Under the pieces are notes generated by a model that was not told the DNA's origin, searched no databases, and saw only the letters and a program-made list of their open reading frames with translations. Position numbers and translations under genes: made by a program. Source: Xiphydria camelus (lineage: Eukaryota; Arthropoda; Insecta; Hymenoptera; Xiphydriidae). Taken from it: a DNA stretch of 64,000 bases. Shown piece by piece: positions 33,243 to 46,668 of this stretch. The stretch spans positions 26,471,470 to 26,535,469 of the forward strand of contig OY783197.1 of the NCBI GenBank assembly GCA_963678675.1. The letters are read 5' to 3'. The first letter of the stretch is position 1; each line of letters starts with the position of its first letter.

Positions 33243-33422
33243 CTCGCCAGGAAAGAAACTTCAATCGCTATTATCTCGTTATTTATGAATGTTTGGCCTG
33301 TATCGATATAAGACTTTATTGTAGATAAAAACGCTATCTTCAAAAAAGTATTATACAGATATCACAGTCAAAAGCCCATAGGAAACGAGATAATAGCGAT
33401 TCAAATTTTTCTCCTGGTGAGT
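33243..33422. mobile_element. MITE with ACTCGCCAGGA termini
   Basis: ACTCGCCAGGAAAGAAACTT, then CAATCGCTATTATCTCGTT, at the left is mirrored by AACGAGATAATAGCGATTCA, then TTTTTCTCCTGGTGAGT, at the right. The 16-base core TCGCTATTATCTCGTT pairs perfectly. A core-only relative lies at 9043-9173. Confidence 0.85.
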
Positions 33423-33462
33423 AAGTTTAGCCTCATATGGTATCACTCACGTATTCGCTTAC

Positions 33463-33591
33463 CACTCTCTAAAAATGTGCGCTGGCCGCTAGTGGAATTT
33501 TATTCACTGCAAGTAGAACCCTCCTTGCCGAAAGAAAATTCTATTTGCAATGAATAGAATTTCATTTGCGACAAGCGCAAATTTTTGAGTG
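33463..33591. mobile_element. Short MITE, 129 bases, directly after the previous element
   Basis: CACTCTCTAAAAATGTGCGC, then ATTTTATTCACTGCAAGTAG, pairs with CTATTTGCAATGAATAGAAT, then GACAAGCGCAAATTTTTGAG and TG. The arms cover nearly the whole element. Confidence 0.82.
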
Positions 33592-36500
33592 ATGCATCAT
33601 TCGTAAATAGGTACAAAAAACATCAGGAGGGTATTTTGAAAAGCTGAAGTAGAAAACTCTGAATCGAAAAAGAGGTCAGTGCCATTCAGAGGTCAATGGA
33701 GGTCCGAAAGTCGTGTCGATCGTAGAGTTTTGTAACACATTGAAGTATATCAACTTCGATATATCGTAACCACGTGCTAGGATTGCTCGCTGAGAAGCTC
33801 TTTTGAATGTCAATTATATACTTCGCAGCATATATGATAATCTTAATAGGCGGCTACCCAATCGACAGCTCTAATTACTACGTCGAACACGTAGCGTCGT
33901 GGGAAGTATCGATAAATTCCGTATCAGTGTCACTATCCTACTCTGACAGACGAGGCCGCTGTTAATTTGTATGCGAGGGCCTGATATTTTCGTATCGTTC
34001 GAAATAATTTCGCGTACGCACGTTCCGCCGTATCGCGTGACTGCTAATTCGCTGGGATTGAATGACGACGTACTCGTTCCGGATAATTTTTTGCGGGATG
34101 GTGAGTAGGTAATTCATATCGACGGAGTAGTCTTTCGCGTTGAAATTTGCGCATCAGAGAAGATTATCAAAATGATCGTATTTCTTTTTTGTTCATTTCA
34201 TTCTAACTCAATTTTTGGGAATAACAAAAAATGTTCAATGTGTTCGACAATGAACATCGAATGTATCGAGCGGTTCCTCTGCGTCTGTGTGCTGTATATG
34301 TGTGGGTTTCCCGCCAAGCGACGCGTAGCCATCTGTGGAATTTAGGGGGAACCACCAGCTAGGAGATGTTACAACGGAAATACGTCAGATGGCGTGCAGT
34401 GTCACCCGACGAGCCGGGGTGCTCCGTCGGGGTACAGCTGTTTCCGTGCTGCCATCTCCCCCCTCGTAAAGCGATATACGGTACTGACCTACGCGTGTCT
34501 CGCGCCATCATAACATTACCAACACCATAGCGCTACGATTTATAGCCGGTATCTCGGCGCGGCATCTAAACGATTATTTGCCGTTAAATGTAAACGGCTT
34601 ATAAAAACGGTCCTGCATAATAGAGTAAATATAGGGTGGATGTTTCCTGGCTGAATTTATAGATCCACTTATATCGATTGGATGAAGATAGTTTTCGACA
34701 TTCGACTTTTACGGACTTGGAAATTCCTTCACTTCGGGTTTTCTCTAGTGGCTTTGCTCCGAATGGGGAATGTTTGAAATTCGCAAATGTTTAGGTATAT
34801 ACGATTCTGTCCACGGATGTATTTGAAAATTATCCTGCATATTTATAATTTAATATTATGTAGAGTTTTTTCATTCGAGGAAACGTTTCCTAATTTATTT
34901 CATACTGAAATTGAATTAAGCTTTAATTTCATTAAATTAAAAATCTCCTTTAAGATACGTCTTTAATTATTTGAATCGGAGTTTTTGTTTCGTTTCAATT
35001 TTAATTATATGTAAGTTAGTTTAGAAATTTGTCCGTAGCTTCAAATTGCAATTTTATTTATTCATGGAAAAATTATTTTCTTAACATTTTCGTCCTCTTT
35101 ATATTTACTGATGAGAATAATAATTGAATTTAAATAAAAATACCAACTCCTCTAAACACTATTTGTACAGTTTCACGTTGCAAAAAATAATTTTAATAGT
35201 AGATAGTATTGTGCGTGGCCGAGGAAATTTTCAGCTTTTTCTCCCCTTTCGATGCACGCACAGATACGGTTTTTGTCAAATTCAGTCGGCGCGTTTATTT
35301 CCGTGATTCTATCTCGATAATTATAAGGTTAAACACGCGTGGGCAATGGTCAGAGCAATTAAACATTTATTAAAAATATTGATTTATTACCTGGTTATGT
35401 CGACACTCTGCGGAGATAAACTCGTGTAGTCGCTCTTTCTCCTCCTCTGCCTTATTGAGAATCGGACGAGTGAACTGAAGCATTTGAATAACAAACGATA
35501 TGCTAATTTATTTACCCCGCGGCTCGTTAGTAGCCAGCCGGCAACGCTGAAGTAGCGATGAAACTACGAAACTTATTCGACGTTTTATTAGAAATGATTT
35601 TTCTGGTTTTGGGCTAACTGGGGAATCTAGATTTTAGATTTGCGAAATTTTCAACGGAATGTTAAATCGCTGAACAACTAGAAAAAGTAACGATTTTTCG
35701 ATATTTTTATCTTTTCACTTACAATTTAACTTATAAAACGTTTCGTAATTGCATTATTATAATTAAAACTTGTATTAACTTTTCACTTTATCTCGAAATC
35801 CATATAAATTTCTGAAAATAATTGATTTTTAATACCTATCAGATAGACTTAATAAAATAATAATTAGTATTTAAGAACGTATGTAACTAAAATTTCGCAA
35901 TGATTAACACACTTCATTTAATTGTTCAATTATTGCATCTATTGTAATATTATAACGTCAGTTTCTAGACACATACCTAATTATACGCAGGTATTTTTTG
36001 AATTTGATAAGTGCGACAATAAAATGGCGGACATCACATGTCGTCAAGTGCGTCAAACCGTACGTTAAAGAATATTCATTATTCAATTTACGGAACACGC
36101 CCCGAAATTTTCATTCTCGTACCTCGCCAACGCCTTTGAAGCTGCGGAACACAGCAGAGCTACTATATCGCGGCCTAACTCCGAGGAGATTTTAATTAAG
36201 CCCGCCCTTTCAATGTTACGTCTGATTGGCTGAACTAACCCCGTGCGCACAAAATTTAAGGTCTTACTTCTGGAAAGTAACAGCCCCTGTCGAGATTTTC
36301 CATTCTGGCGTTCTTTACAAGGCAACGGTTCGGAAAAGGGGAGGATTAAAATTCACTCGAAATGAAATACATAAATAATAAATCATTCAATTTGATCCAA
36401 CAATTAAAAATTGCACTCACTGTTCACTTTTACAGTGCATTATAATTCAAGCGAAATATCATATTTTTTTTCCAACATTCAAACCGATTATATATTTTTT

Positions 36501-37328
36501 AAACATTAAATTTCGAATATCTTTTCTACGAAAACTCATACTGACCTGAATTCTGACGTGTAAGACGCGCGATGGAGCATGGCGACTTGGAAGTTTTTTT
36601 TTCCCCCAGCGCCCCGAAGTCGTTCCACAAAGTAAGAAATCACCTCTTCGACTTTTGAGGAAGCCGACTCGGCGTTTCTGTCTGTCATCATGGGTAGTCC
36701 GCGAGGGAGGTGGGCGAAGGAGGATCGAGGTGGAGGAAGGTGAACGCGTCAGGGGATGACATCTAAATCTCCCTTTTCATTTCACTCTAACTGCCCGCCC
36801 TTTTGCTGGCTACGCTTCGAGCTGGGGTGCCTCTTCCTTCCCGCCCTATTCCCCAAAGGGGAGGTTACCGCGCGTACAGTCGACCGTGCAAGTTTTTCCA
36901 CGCCAATGTTTATCGGATTTTTCGATTGAATTTAATGGCGCGGTACTCTGCTCTCGACTACGTATAGCGAGACAACATCTCTTCCATCGTAATTGAAATA
37001 GGTAACATTGTCTGGAACGAAGACGTCGAATGACGCATTTCAATCAATTTTTACCTAACATCTGTGACTGCGTATATCCTGAAATTTCCTCAATCAATCT
37101 TTTGTTAATGAAATCTTTTATAAAAATGATTTTTTTTTAAATTTAAATGCTCGTATGTTACGCTCGAAAAGCTCTCTAGTAAATAAAAATTCGATTCATT
37201 GAATAATAAACGAAAAATGAATATAATTCTATGAACGTCATAAAGATTTCATTTTTATTAGGTACCTACCTTTGTTAATTTGTTCCGTTATAATTGCACA
37301 GTCCAATAAATTTGTACCTCTCCACGCA
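33592..37328. other. Long AT-rich noncoding stretch
   Basis: No gene, MITE or microsatellite was recognised in 3.7 kb except three GCCATCT motifs at 34328-34457. It includes the quietest DNA of the window and may be intronic or intergenic. Confidence 0.4.
34328..34457. promoter_or_regulatory. Three GCCATCT-type motifs at about 60-base spacing
   Basis: GCCATCT at 34328-34334, its reverse complement AGATGGC at 34387-34393, and GCCATCT at 34451-34457. The GCCAT core is the recognition sequence of YY1/Pho-type factors. Grouping and spacing suggest a regulatory element, but chance is not excluded. Confidence 0.25.
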
Positions 37329-37497
37329 CACTGAAAAAAAAAGATTAAAAATTATTCCGTTAGAGGGATAATATTAGCACGAAAGGTAAAACAGATAAAA
37401 AATGATCCTTCCTTAGAATAATTTTTGATCTATTTTACCTTTCGTACTCAGATTATCCTTCTAACGGAATAATTTTTAATCTTTTTTTTTCTCAGTG
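37329..37497. mobile_element. MITE-1 copy 3, shortest
   Basis: CACTGAAAAAAAAAGATTAA, then TTATTCCGTTAGAGGGATAA, begins it; ATTATCCTTCTAACGGAATA, then a T-run and CTCAGTG, ends it. It has lost about 30 bases near the apex relative to the 6200 copy. Confidence 0.9.
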
Positions 37498-39999
37498 CAT
37501 TCTATTACATTATAAAATCGTATTAGTAGACTTAGCACCAGCTCAGGCTTGGAATTGATGACTTAATCTGTCGAAATGCCGACGATTTCGAAACCAGAGT
37601 TTTTATTTAATAAAGAGGATCGAACAGGTTTACGCTTCCGCCGTTAACTCGACTCTCCGGAATGAATATTGCTCGTAAATTGGACTTTTTTTTTTTCACC
37701 ATCACACAGAGCCGCCCGTCGCGGTCAGCGTCTAATCAGGCAAAGTCGTGTTCGAATTATCATTCCTCCTCGTGGTACTAAAACGACTGCCATGCAATAA
37801 GGAAGCGCGGTGGTAAATACCTCGTGTCGCTTTGTTTGCTACAACTTTATGTCCATAATAAGATTCCAAAGTCGGATAGCGGGCGCGAAGATTTAGGGCC
37901 TCCGTTTTACGTAACGGGCCGTGGCGGGGGGCTGGGAAGAGGGCTTTATATTTTTATGGTAGTGAAAGTTTTGCCTTCCGAGAGTCGGCGGCCGTGAGAG
38001 TCGGCCCTCTATTTTTGTTAAAAGTCGGAAAAAGCGGCACAATGCCGTGGAAGTTTCACTTTTGTCCCCACCTTGGCCCTCGGACGAGGCTCGAGAAAAT
38101 TGCACGCTTGCCGAAGAGAAAACTAAAAATTCTGACGTCGTTTTGGAACGGGCAAAATCAGTGGAGGACTGGCGGGCGGACCTGATGGTAATTTCGGTTG
38201 TGACAACGTGGAAACGTTTTGGCTATTTTCCGCCCCTTTTTTTTCATTTTCCCGTACTTCAAATAATACATTTTCATAAATCGACTTGTGCAGTGAATAT
38301 AGCTAACCTGAAAAATTTGTGACGTGACTAAAATAATCGAGTGAATCGCGTCTAATCCTTGGCAATCCGTCGGAGAAATAATCGAAGCATTTTAACATTT
38401 ATTTTAACGTATAAAGGGATTTGTGCAATATTAAACCCGTCGAAGATATTCGTAGATAAATTTATTTGTCGTCGAATTTTTTTGTATCTATCTACTGGTA
38501 AAAAACTTGGCGATAGTGACTCAGAATCTCGTTTGACTTTTGTTGGTCGATTATGTGTAGGTACTGTTCAAGTGATGAGCTCTCGACGTCAATAATGCAA
38601 GGATTCTACATACACCAGTTTTCAATATAAGTAAATCTGTGTGCTAAAAGTGGTAGACGATTAATGATTGTTGCTCTGATTGTCAATTTATCCCTGATAT
38701 TTCGCATCCCGAAGAGTAAATTTTAAAAGAATTTATAACCTAGTTTCTCTAGACGATATGTTATATTGTAGTTTGTACCTCAATTTATTGCATTTTTTCC
38801 CCTCTACGTTCGTTAATCTACCGTGCTTTATCTCGTAAGATATCTACTAATCCCTCAAATTCGATCGATTTAATTCCAGTCTCTCTAAAATTACTCATCG
38901 TCGCAGTCGTCAAAACCTGCTAACCGTTCGAAAGCCAAAAAAAAAAACGTTCGCATGGATAGCGTTACCACGACTCCTTTCCTCCAGCGCAACCCATTCT
39001 TCGAATCAGCACGTGCATCGTTGGATTCAGTTGCCACGTTTGGTTCACGAGTGAGTTATCGCCTATCGGCCTGGCCTTTCATTTCCAGCTACGCGGTGGT
39101 TCTCGTATCGGTCGAACCGCCGTCAGCAACGCGTTTCCATCCCCTCCGGATCCTTACCCCCCTCACGTCCCGCATCCTCGTCATCCCTCGCGTAACCTCC
39201 TCGTTCCCCCGTATCCCCCTCCCCCTTTCTCCTCCTCTCAATGCCGTATCTGGGTAATTGTGTGGCCAGCCGGAGCTGAGAGGGTGTACCGGCGCGGCAC
39301 AGCTGCGCTACTCTCACGATGCGAGACTCCCACGTTTTCGAAACTGCATTCTGAAAACTCCGGTCGAATATCGTGACCGTTCGGGAAGCGTCGATCGGCG
39401 TCGAGTTCACGTCGAAAATGGTGCTTTAAAGCGTTGTCGAAACCCGAAAACAAGTTTATATTCGATAAATTGTCCTCGATTGTTATTATCGGAGGAGACT
39501 TTAGTTTTGAATTATTGTAATTCGACGAAGAATCGCTCTGCATTCTTAGAAACTCAATATATAGTTGTTTATGTATTTGTCGTTGATTGGTTGATGTTGA
39601 AAGGTCATTTTTCATTTGGGTCAAGGTTGCGTTATGTCTTCGAGGGTATAATTTTCAATTTTAAATGAGTGAAAAATTCGTTATCTTAAAAATAAAGATA
39701 GTTCTTTATTTTTCGCAATTTTTTTATACTCTAACAAAGCCTTCCCGACGAGGGTGAAAGCACCCTTTCTCCGAACTGTAGATGGCTCACTAATAAGGCG
39801 AAGCGTAGTAACCTTTCTTCTGATATTTCGGCTCAGCCAAAAGGGCGTGCCTCAAAGGATAATGTCACTATGCAAAAGTTTCATCTCGATGACGACTTTT
39901 CATCAGCACGCAGATCGTCGTGATTGCTTAACACCCGGAAAGTTTTGCGGTAGATAAAAATCGAGGGTACAAGCGAAGGTCCGCTCAAAAAAATTTGGC
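37498..39999. other. Noncoding stretch
   Basis: Mixed composition, moderately CpG-rich at 37880-38200 and 38950-39420. No gene, element or microsatellite recognised. Confidence 0.4.
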
Positions 40000-40088
40000 C
40001 ACAACTAGAAAATTATAGCAATTGCAGTGATAATTTTCTTCGCAATAGCAAGAATTCTTGCTACGCTAGCAACATTTATCTAGTTGTG
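40000..40088. repeat. Short inverted repeat, about 89 bases
   Basis: CACAACTAGAAAATTATAGC at the left is mirrored by GCTAGCAACATTTATCTAG, then TTGTG, at the right. The centre holds the palindrome AGCAAGAATTCTTGCT. Probably a small MITE. Confidence 0.65.
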
Positions 40089-41189
40089 TCTGAGGCAGCC
40101 AGAAATATAGCTGGATTAGCTAAATACATTTTTCAGAGTGTCCTTATTTTTAGGGTCAAAGGGAAGGAAGAGACGATTAAATGCTCGAGAGCGACGCGTC
40201 CCACGAATAGGGGGGTGAGAACAGGGTAGTTCCTTGGCAACTCCATTCCCCCGGTGTCATAATGGCTTGATTTAAAAACAACGTTGCGAAGAGGGACGCA
40301 ACGGCACGCAATGCTAGAGAGAATTGCCGGCTACCCACCTACTTTGTCTCCTCTAATTCCGCTCCTCCGTCGTGCGCGGTAGTCGCCGGGGCAATTGTGG
40401 CCGCGAGGTTAGCACCTAATTGCCGTCAAGCTCTCCCTCGTCTTTTTAGGGGTAACCCACTTGACGACGTCGTTTGGCGGTGTTCTTCGTCGTGATTAAA
40501 GATCGTAATCTCTTTACTGTTCAACGTATGATGTGAACATTTTGATGTCGCCCGTTTCTTTGGTCGTGTAAAAAAATTAAGTCGAAATACTCATTTTCGA
40601 TTTGTGCAAAACTATTTTTCGTTGATTTGAGAAACTAAAAAACTGCGAATTACAAATCCACCGCTTTTGGCGCAACGAATTTGCAATCCGATTAGTTTTT
40701 CATTTCCGCCGAGGAAGCAATTAATTCGGCACGATAATCCGTGCCGGGTCGAAAACGACGTCGCGACAACTCGAATTGCTTCCGCCCAACTGTATACGAT
40801 CAACAAGTAGAGATCGAGCAATTAAAACTTTCGCAAAATTGGAAGCATGCGCGTGAAGCGACGGCCAAGTGCGCGCGCGCGCTTCGAAAGGATCGTGCAA
40901 TTTATTTCGTCGATAAAACTTCGCGGGGAAAGTGGCCTCGCGGAAATGGGGAAGACCCGAAGGAAGCGAGAGAAGATAAGGGCGGCAGCGAAATGTAATC
41001 AATTGGGTGTTTTCGTTTTGAAGCGCGCGGGTTCCAATCGACGAAGAAGGAGGACCGAAGAGGGTAAATTGGAATTCCGCGTCGCGACGAGTGCCTAGGA
41101 TGGCAGGGCGTGGGGGATTGTGCGGGAGGGAGGGTGGCAACGGGGAAACGGTGAGGCGCGCGGCGAGTGGAAGCCGGAGGGTGGGAGGG

Positions 41190-41213
41190 GGAGAGAGAGA
41201 GAGAGAGAGAGAG
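41190..41213 (+). repeat. (GA)12 microsatellite
   Basis: A perfect GA tract after a G-rich stretch. Confidence 0.95.
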
Positions 41214-44200
41214 CAGGACCGAGGAATATTTACTGCCATTTTCTCTCCCACTTACCCGCAGATTCACTGCCGGAGCTGTAAACACCTCTTAACTGTATAG
41301 AGATAACATCGCCAAGTTCCCTTCCACACGTCCTGACGTTATCGCGGATGAGGTGTAAGTGAAAAATTATTATCAATTCGGCCCTTCGTAATTCCGCTTT
41401 CCGTTTCGCCGAATGTGCATTCGCGTCGGTCCGCTCAGATGAATTCGTAAACTTGGGTTTTTTTTGTGGACTTTTTATTAAAAATCTTGGAAACTGCAAA
41501 TTGGATCTTTCTGGTTTTTGGCGCAGTCGTAGTACTCGTCGAGATACAGCTTTTGTATTTTTTCAGTTTTTGCATCTTTTTACAACTGTACGCAATAACG
41601 ATCGAATAAAATATCCGTATTTATTGCTGAGTGGGAAACGAGAGGTGTGTTATCGATCGGCGCAAATGGGCTGTGTGGAGGCGGGATGAGAACTGGCTTT
41701 TACTCCGTGGAATACTCTCGGAAAATGTCGTATTTTTAAGGTCTCAGACGGCTTATTCGGTTTATTCCGAAGCCGCAGTACGAGCAACATCTCACCGTAG
41801 TACTAACCGGACTCGACGAGCAATGGGAATCGTGTAAATATGCGATTTGGAACAGCTGACTCCGGTTCGCGCCTCGGTCGATAGTGGAATCGATGATTGA
41901 TCGGAATTTTCAATTTCTGAATAAATTGGATATACGTATTCGCGATGAAATGTTCGATGCCAGCTGTTTCTTTCGCGGGGCTTCTTATTCCTCGGATCAC
42001 GCAGGTGCGGAGAAACTATTTTGGGCCGCGCTACACTTACTCGCGATAATAGAGAATCGCGATGTTCGTAATCGACGAATTCGACTAGGTGGATAAGCAC
42101 GTTCGCGTGTATAAATCATACGTGAAAAATTAAGTCGCCAGTCAACCGTACTTTTCAGAATCATTCTCATAAATATTGTGTAATAATTAGGCGATGAGAT
42201 TACGATAGGTATACCGTACAGGTGGCCATACATCATTCCAAATTTTTCATGAAATTCAGTAGTCGTCAAGGCTTGCAATCATCGTAAAGAATTGCATAAG
42301 ACTCTTTGTTTCTTAAAAGTATAAATCACATTTTATTCGTTAAAAATTGGTCGCCAAGCTAATCATATCCCTCCCCTTCAACAATTTCGACAATCTTAGC
42401 CGACATCGCGCTCCGGACAAATCGCGAGCGCTGGTATTCCGGATTATTTTAATACACACTCCCTCTTTCTTCTCCAACCGTAGACCCGCGCGGAGACGTG
42501 GAAATGTAGAACGAGAGAGATGAATAGACGGAGACGGTGAAGCCCACTAAATCAATACTCTGCCATCGCTCCAACTCTGGCTCATCCCCTCGCACCCCTT
42601 AGTCTCCCTCCGCAACCCCTCACCGCGCCCCGCTCTCTCCCTTCGCCCGTAGTCCGTAGCATGCCACCCTTCGTTCCACCCCCGTCACGCTCTCGAGCGA
42701 AACTTCCCTGGCTTCGCCTCCGCGGCTACTCCCGCGCGGCGAGTTCGCCGCTCTATAGCGAGATTCTCTTATATCGGGTACACCTACTCACGAAACCTCG
42801 GCGGGCGCTATAGCTATATGAGCGGGAAATGCGATCTCCGGCCTTTCGCGCTTTATCGCCGTTTCTCTGAAGTACCTACGTCTCGAGGAATACGTGCTGA
42901 GGGAGGGAGGCCGTCTGCGCGCCTCGAGGAAACGCAACACGCTTGGTTGATTTTTAAGCACTCGTCGTGGGGTGTTACGAAAAGTTTTTATTAGGTGTTT
43001 TCGTAAGAAAACTACAATCGGAATATTACGAGAATTTTGATCTTAGAAGAACAATTACTGAATTTGTGATCTTGTAATGGATAAATGAGAGAATACATTA
43101 TATAATATTTCGTAGGCATTTATATGTTAATTTTTATTATAAGAATTAATACATAGCTGATACATCGAGTGTTTCAGAGTCAAGACGAAATTTAACAGCC
43201 TTCTGTTTCTCATTTTTGAATCACCGCTATTTACTGGAAAAAATTAATAGTCGAGTCGCGAGAATTTATAAAAATAGATGTCATTCGATGGACTGAATAA
43301 AAAATCGTGTTGCCCAAACTCGATCAAATCGATTAACGAAAATTCATTACGAATAATAAACTAATTACGCGCTCCAGAAATGCATACGTATTCGATTCAA
43401 CTACGCACGTGCACTCCTTTTTCTCGATCTCTCCGAAGTTCGAATATCGTCGAACTGAAACCGCGGGCGATCGAGTACTACTCACGACTGGATGAGATCC
43501 CGCGCGGGCTCCGGCGGTACGCGCGTCGTGCAAACGACGCCTCCTCGTCACGGCGATCTGGGTCACGCCATTTCGGCGTCGCATGCACGGACCACGCGTA
43601 CAGACCCGGCCCCGTCATCACGACATCCTATCGTGCGATCACGCGAGACGAGCGAGAGTTAACTGCGAGAGAGGAAAGGGTTAGAGAAGGGCGCTCGCCC
43701 GGATGGTACGTAGCGGCGCGGCGTAGTGTGGTACCGTGGAGCGAAGAAGGAGAACGGGTGGGGGGAAGTGTCGCCGCACAATCAAGAGCCAACTGGGCAA
43801 ACACGCGAGCTCGGTCCGTGTCTACCGCTGCTACCGCCGCGCTACCGCGGCGAGACCGCGCTGGCACAGTGGCGCGTCTCGGCGGAGGTCTCGATTAGTA
43901 AATAAGAAAGATGGCGCGCTTCGTTCTTCTTCCTCTCAAAAGGAGAATCAAGACCCGCGGAGTCCAATTACACGGCTGGCGGCATCTGCTTTGTTTCACG
44001 GCCGCTGATCGGCGGAGCCTCGCCTTCGCGGCTCGACTTCCGCTGCCTACTTTACGATTTTCTTGCTCCGCCAATTCCGCGTCCCGTTAATTTCTGGCCG
44101 CGGGCGCCGCGCCGTTTCGTATTACCCGCGCTTGTCTGGCCACTTTGAGCGATGCACGGAGAGGAGAGTGTATTGATCACTGTTATGCTGAATGATAGAT

Positions 44201-44399
44201 TTACCATTTCGGGGAAAGTATCGCGTTCGTTGCTTTACTGTGTGACGACAATTCGGTTTTTAAATGTGAATAAAATATTCCTATTTTTAAATTCAATTTG
44301 TAATCTGCATACATATTCAATGCTTATCAAACGAGAAAGAAAATAGCCGAAAAAATAATTATTCACCGAGTTATAAATGCGTTTCTTTCTACGTCGTCG

Positions 44400-44407
44400 T
44401 GACGTCA
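44400..44407 (+). promoter_or_regulatory. CRE motif TGACGTCA
   Basis: A perfect palindromic CREB/ATF site in moderately CpG-rich DNA, 340 bases upstream of the candidate exon at 44740. It is alone, so the call rests on the motif only. Confidence 0.25.
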
Positions 44408-44605
44408 GCGAAACGCCAGAGAGAGATGTACTTATGTTAGGCTGCGAGTGCGAGAGAGATAGACTCACAGCACACGATGACGTAGCTGCATTTCAAAATG
44501 TCATTTTCCAGCTCAGATAAGACCGATGAAGAAAAATGAAAAAAACACGCGGTATATAATTTTGCCCACATTTTTCTCATCTTCGATAAAAAAAAATTGC
44601 TTAAG

Positions 44606-44679
44606 AACCAAATTGCACCATGTGTCGCCGTACTCAATTTCACCGATGGTTGAATGAAAAATATTTTTTTCAGTATACA
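44606..44679. mobile_element. Half copy of the 4.1 kb MITE family
   Basis: CGCCGTACTCAATTTCACCG, then ATGGTTGAATGAAAAATA and TTTCAGTATAC, matches the right arm at 4303-4360. I found no mirror arm upstream, so it is truncated. Confidence 0.6.
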
Positions 44680-44739
44680 CTTCTTGTCTAATTATGGGAT
44701 GCTTCTCGACTAATGTTTTTTTTATATTTTCTGTTTCAG

Positions 44740-44798
44740 GTACGATGATTCGTTCGGAGCGTTATAGATATACGTGAAACTCTTAACTGCCCTGGGTG
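44740..44798 (+). ncRNA. Putative 59-base noncoding (UTR or lncRNA) exon
   Basis: Upstream is a strong 3' splice site: the branch-point-like CTAAT at 44710-44714, a T-rich tract, and CTGTTTCAG ending at 44739. Downstream, GGGTG is followed by GTGAGT at 44799-44804. All three plus-strand frames contain stops, so the exon cannot be internal coding sequence. It could belong to a 5' UTR or a noncoding RNA. Because the exon starts GTACGA, the acceptor could instead be a weak recursive site. Not confirmed by any transcript. Confidence 0.35.
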
Positions 44799-44804
44799 GT
44801 GAGT

Positions 44805-46088
44805 CTTAATCGACGTCGAGTTGAGGTCTTAGAGCGTATAAGTACAACGTGGAGCTTTTATTATCGAATGACCAAAGAAGAGACGTTTATGTAACCATGA
44901 GATGTCAAATATAGATATACTCCGTATTATTTATACCGTCGGTAGAGATTTAGCGTTTCGAAATCTGGTCGTCAAATTGTCGTACGAAATTTTACGAGGA
45001 GAACGAAATTTATGTGCAATACATTCTCAAAGCGCCCGTCGTATGCTTTTCCTTCACACTCCTCATCGAAGCGATTCCAACGAACACCACCGTAACTTAA
45101 ATCTAAAGAAATAAATGCGTCCGTAGAGATTCGCCGAATCCGAAATATTTTCTAAAATTCCCCACTCCTGATTCATCGAACGATCTTTACGAGGAACTCG
45201 CGAAATCTGTTCGCAATAAAACCCGAAAAATCATCGCCCCGTCTTTTTCCCCTCTGACAAAGTTACACCCCCGATGAGTATCAAATCGAAAATTTAAAGA
45301 ATCACGTACACGTGATACTCGCATCAATCGAATTCCAGAGATATCTCCTCTCATTGTTTATATCGCCCGCGAAGATTTACGGCCCCGCAATTCGCCCTCG
45401 CCAATCGTCGAGAAAACTTTACGCGAGACTCGAAATTTACTCGCTATAAATTCCCAAAAATCCATCACCGTGTCCGCCGACGCGCCCGGTCTTGCGGGCG
45501 GCAGCAGGACCGCCGCGCGCGACTCCAAAGAGGACCGACGGGTCGATATTCATCGGGACGCGCGTGTTATACCTACCTCAACTATTTATATCGTTTCCTG
45601 CCTACTACTGCGTTAGAGATAGATATATCGCGCCGCGCGCTCGTCGCGCGGAGAGGGCGCGCGCGCGCGTCTCGCGCCGGCATAAAAGTATCCCTAGCCC
45701 AATGCCGGTGGGCGCGCGATGTTGGCGGACGGCTGATAGCTTTACGACGGCTGCTGAAAGATTGACGGCCGTATCTGTCGGCAGTTCTCCGCGCGTGGAC
45801 GGACTCTGGATTTCCTGCAATTTTCTTACCGCCGGGGCCGTAGGCCGGGCACGTTCTTCTAAAAGGTTCTTCCGATGCTCCGCAGTCAATCCGGGTCGCG
45901 CTCCGCTCTCGTGACGCCTTTCGGGCCCTCGCGCCTGGACGCGCGAACGGAAAGGTGGATCGGTTGATGCGGGGAGAGCGCGAGGCGACGTGGCTTCGGG
46001 GAGGCGCGCGAGAGGCGCGGTGGAGAGTCGTTGCGTCACTGCGTCGGCCCGTTGGAAACCATGCAAGTGACGATGCGTTCTATAGGCA
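44805..46088. other. Noncoding stretch, CpG-rich at 45360-46060
   Basis: No gene recognised. A 185-codon minus-strand frame and a 140-codon plus-strand frame overlap in the CpG-rich part, so neither is trusted. Confidence 0.4.
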
Positions 46089-46329
46089 CACCGAGGGGAC
46101 GGTTTATTAACAATTAATATGGTAAATGTAATTCTAGATGTAGCGAAATAAATATTTCGCAAGGACGAGAAGATATATGCTAATTGTTAAAATGTTTATT
46201 TCATTCATAATGGTTGTTTCCAAATAAATATCGTAATAATTAACGAATATTTACTCGATTCAATGAAATGTTTATTTTGCTATATTCGAATAAACATTTA
46301 TTAACTACAAATACATTGTTTTCTCGGTG
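46089..46329. mobile_element. MITE with CACCGAG termini
   Basis: CACCGAGGGGACGGTTTATT begins the element and CATTGTTTTCTCGGTG ends it. The arms pair over about 70 bases with mismatches, including TAGCGAAATAAATATTTCGC against ATGAAATGTTTATTTTGCTA. The centre contains AATGTTTATTTCATTCATAA. Confidence 0.72.
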
Positions 46330-46668
46330 CAAGAATTAGTGTGATATAAACAATTTTTTTTTAATTAGTCATCATTTCATTCTCAAAGTATGAAACTATA
46401 ATAAAATGGACTTTGGATCGATATATCTACTGTGGATCGACGATTACGTTATTGGTATCGTTTGTACAAGTTTTCGTCCTTAATTTTTCTATCAGGTTCG
46501 TATTCAACTAAACCTTTTCCCTCAATGTATCGGAGGTGCAGTTGTTATCGTAAGAGGAAACCATACTGAAAATAAATCATCGAAATGCGCTCTAGAACAA
46601 CATCACGCGGAGAGCACGTGAAAATAGAAATCTTCCTCGACATCCCAAAAAGAAAGAGATCCTACCCA
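46330..46668. other. AT-rich noncoding spacer between two MITEs
   Basis: Nothing recognised. Confidence 0.4.

Larger units (their letters stand above)
40089..44605. other. Noncoding stretch, CpG-rich at 40380-41300, 42400-42940 and 43440-44130
   Basis: It holds the GA tract at 41190-41213 and one full CRE (TGACGTCA) at 44400-44407. Frames of up to 176 codons on both strands in the CpG-rich parts are compositional. AT-rich DNA separates the blocks. No gene recognised. Confidence 0.35.
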
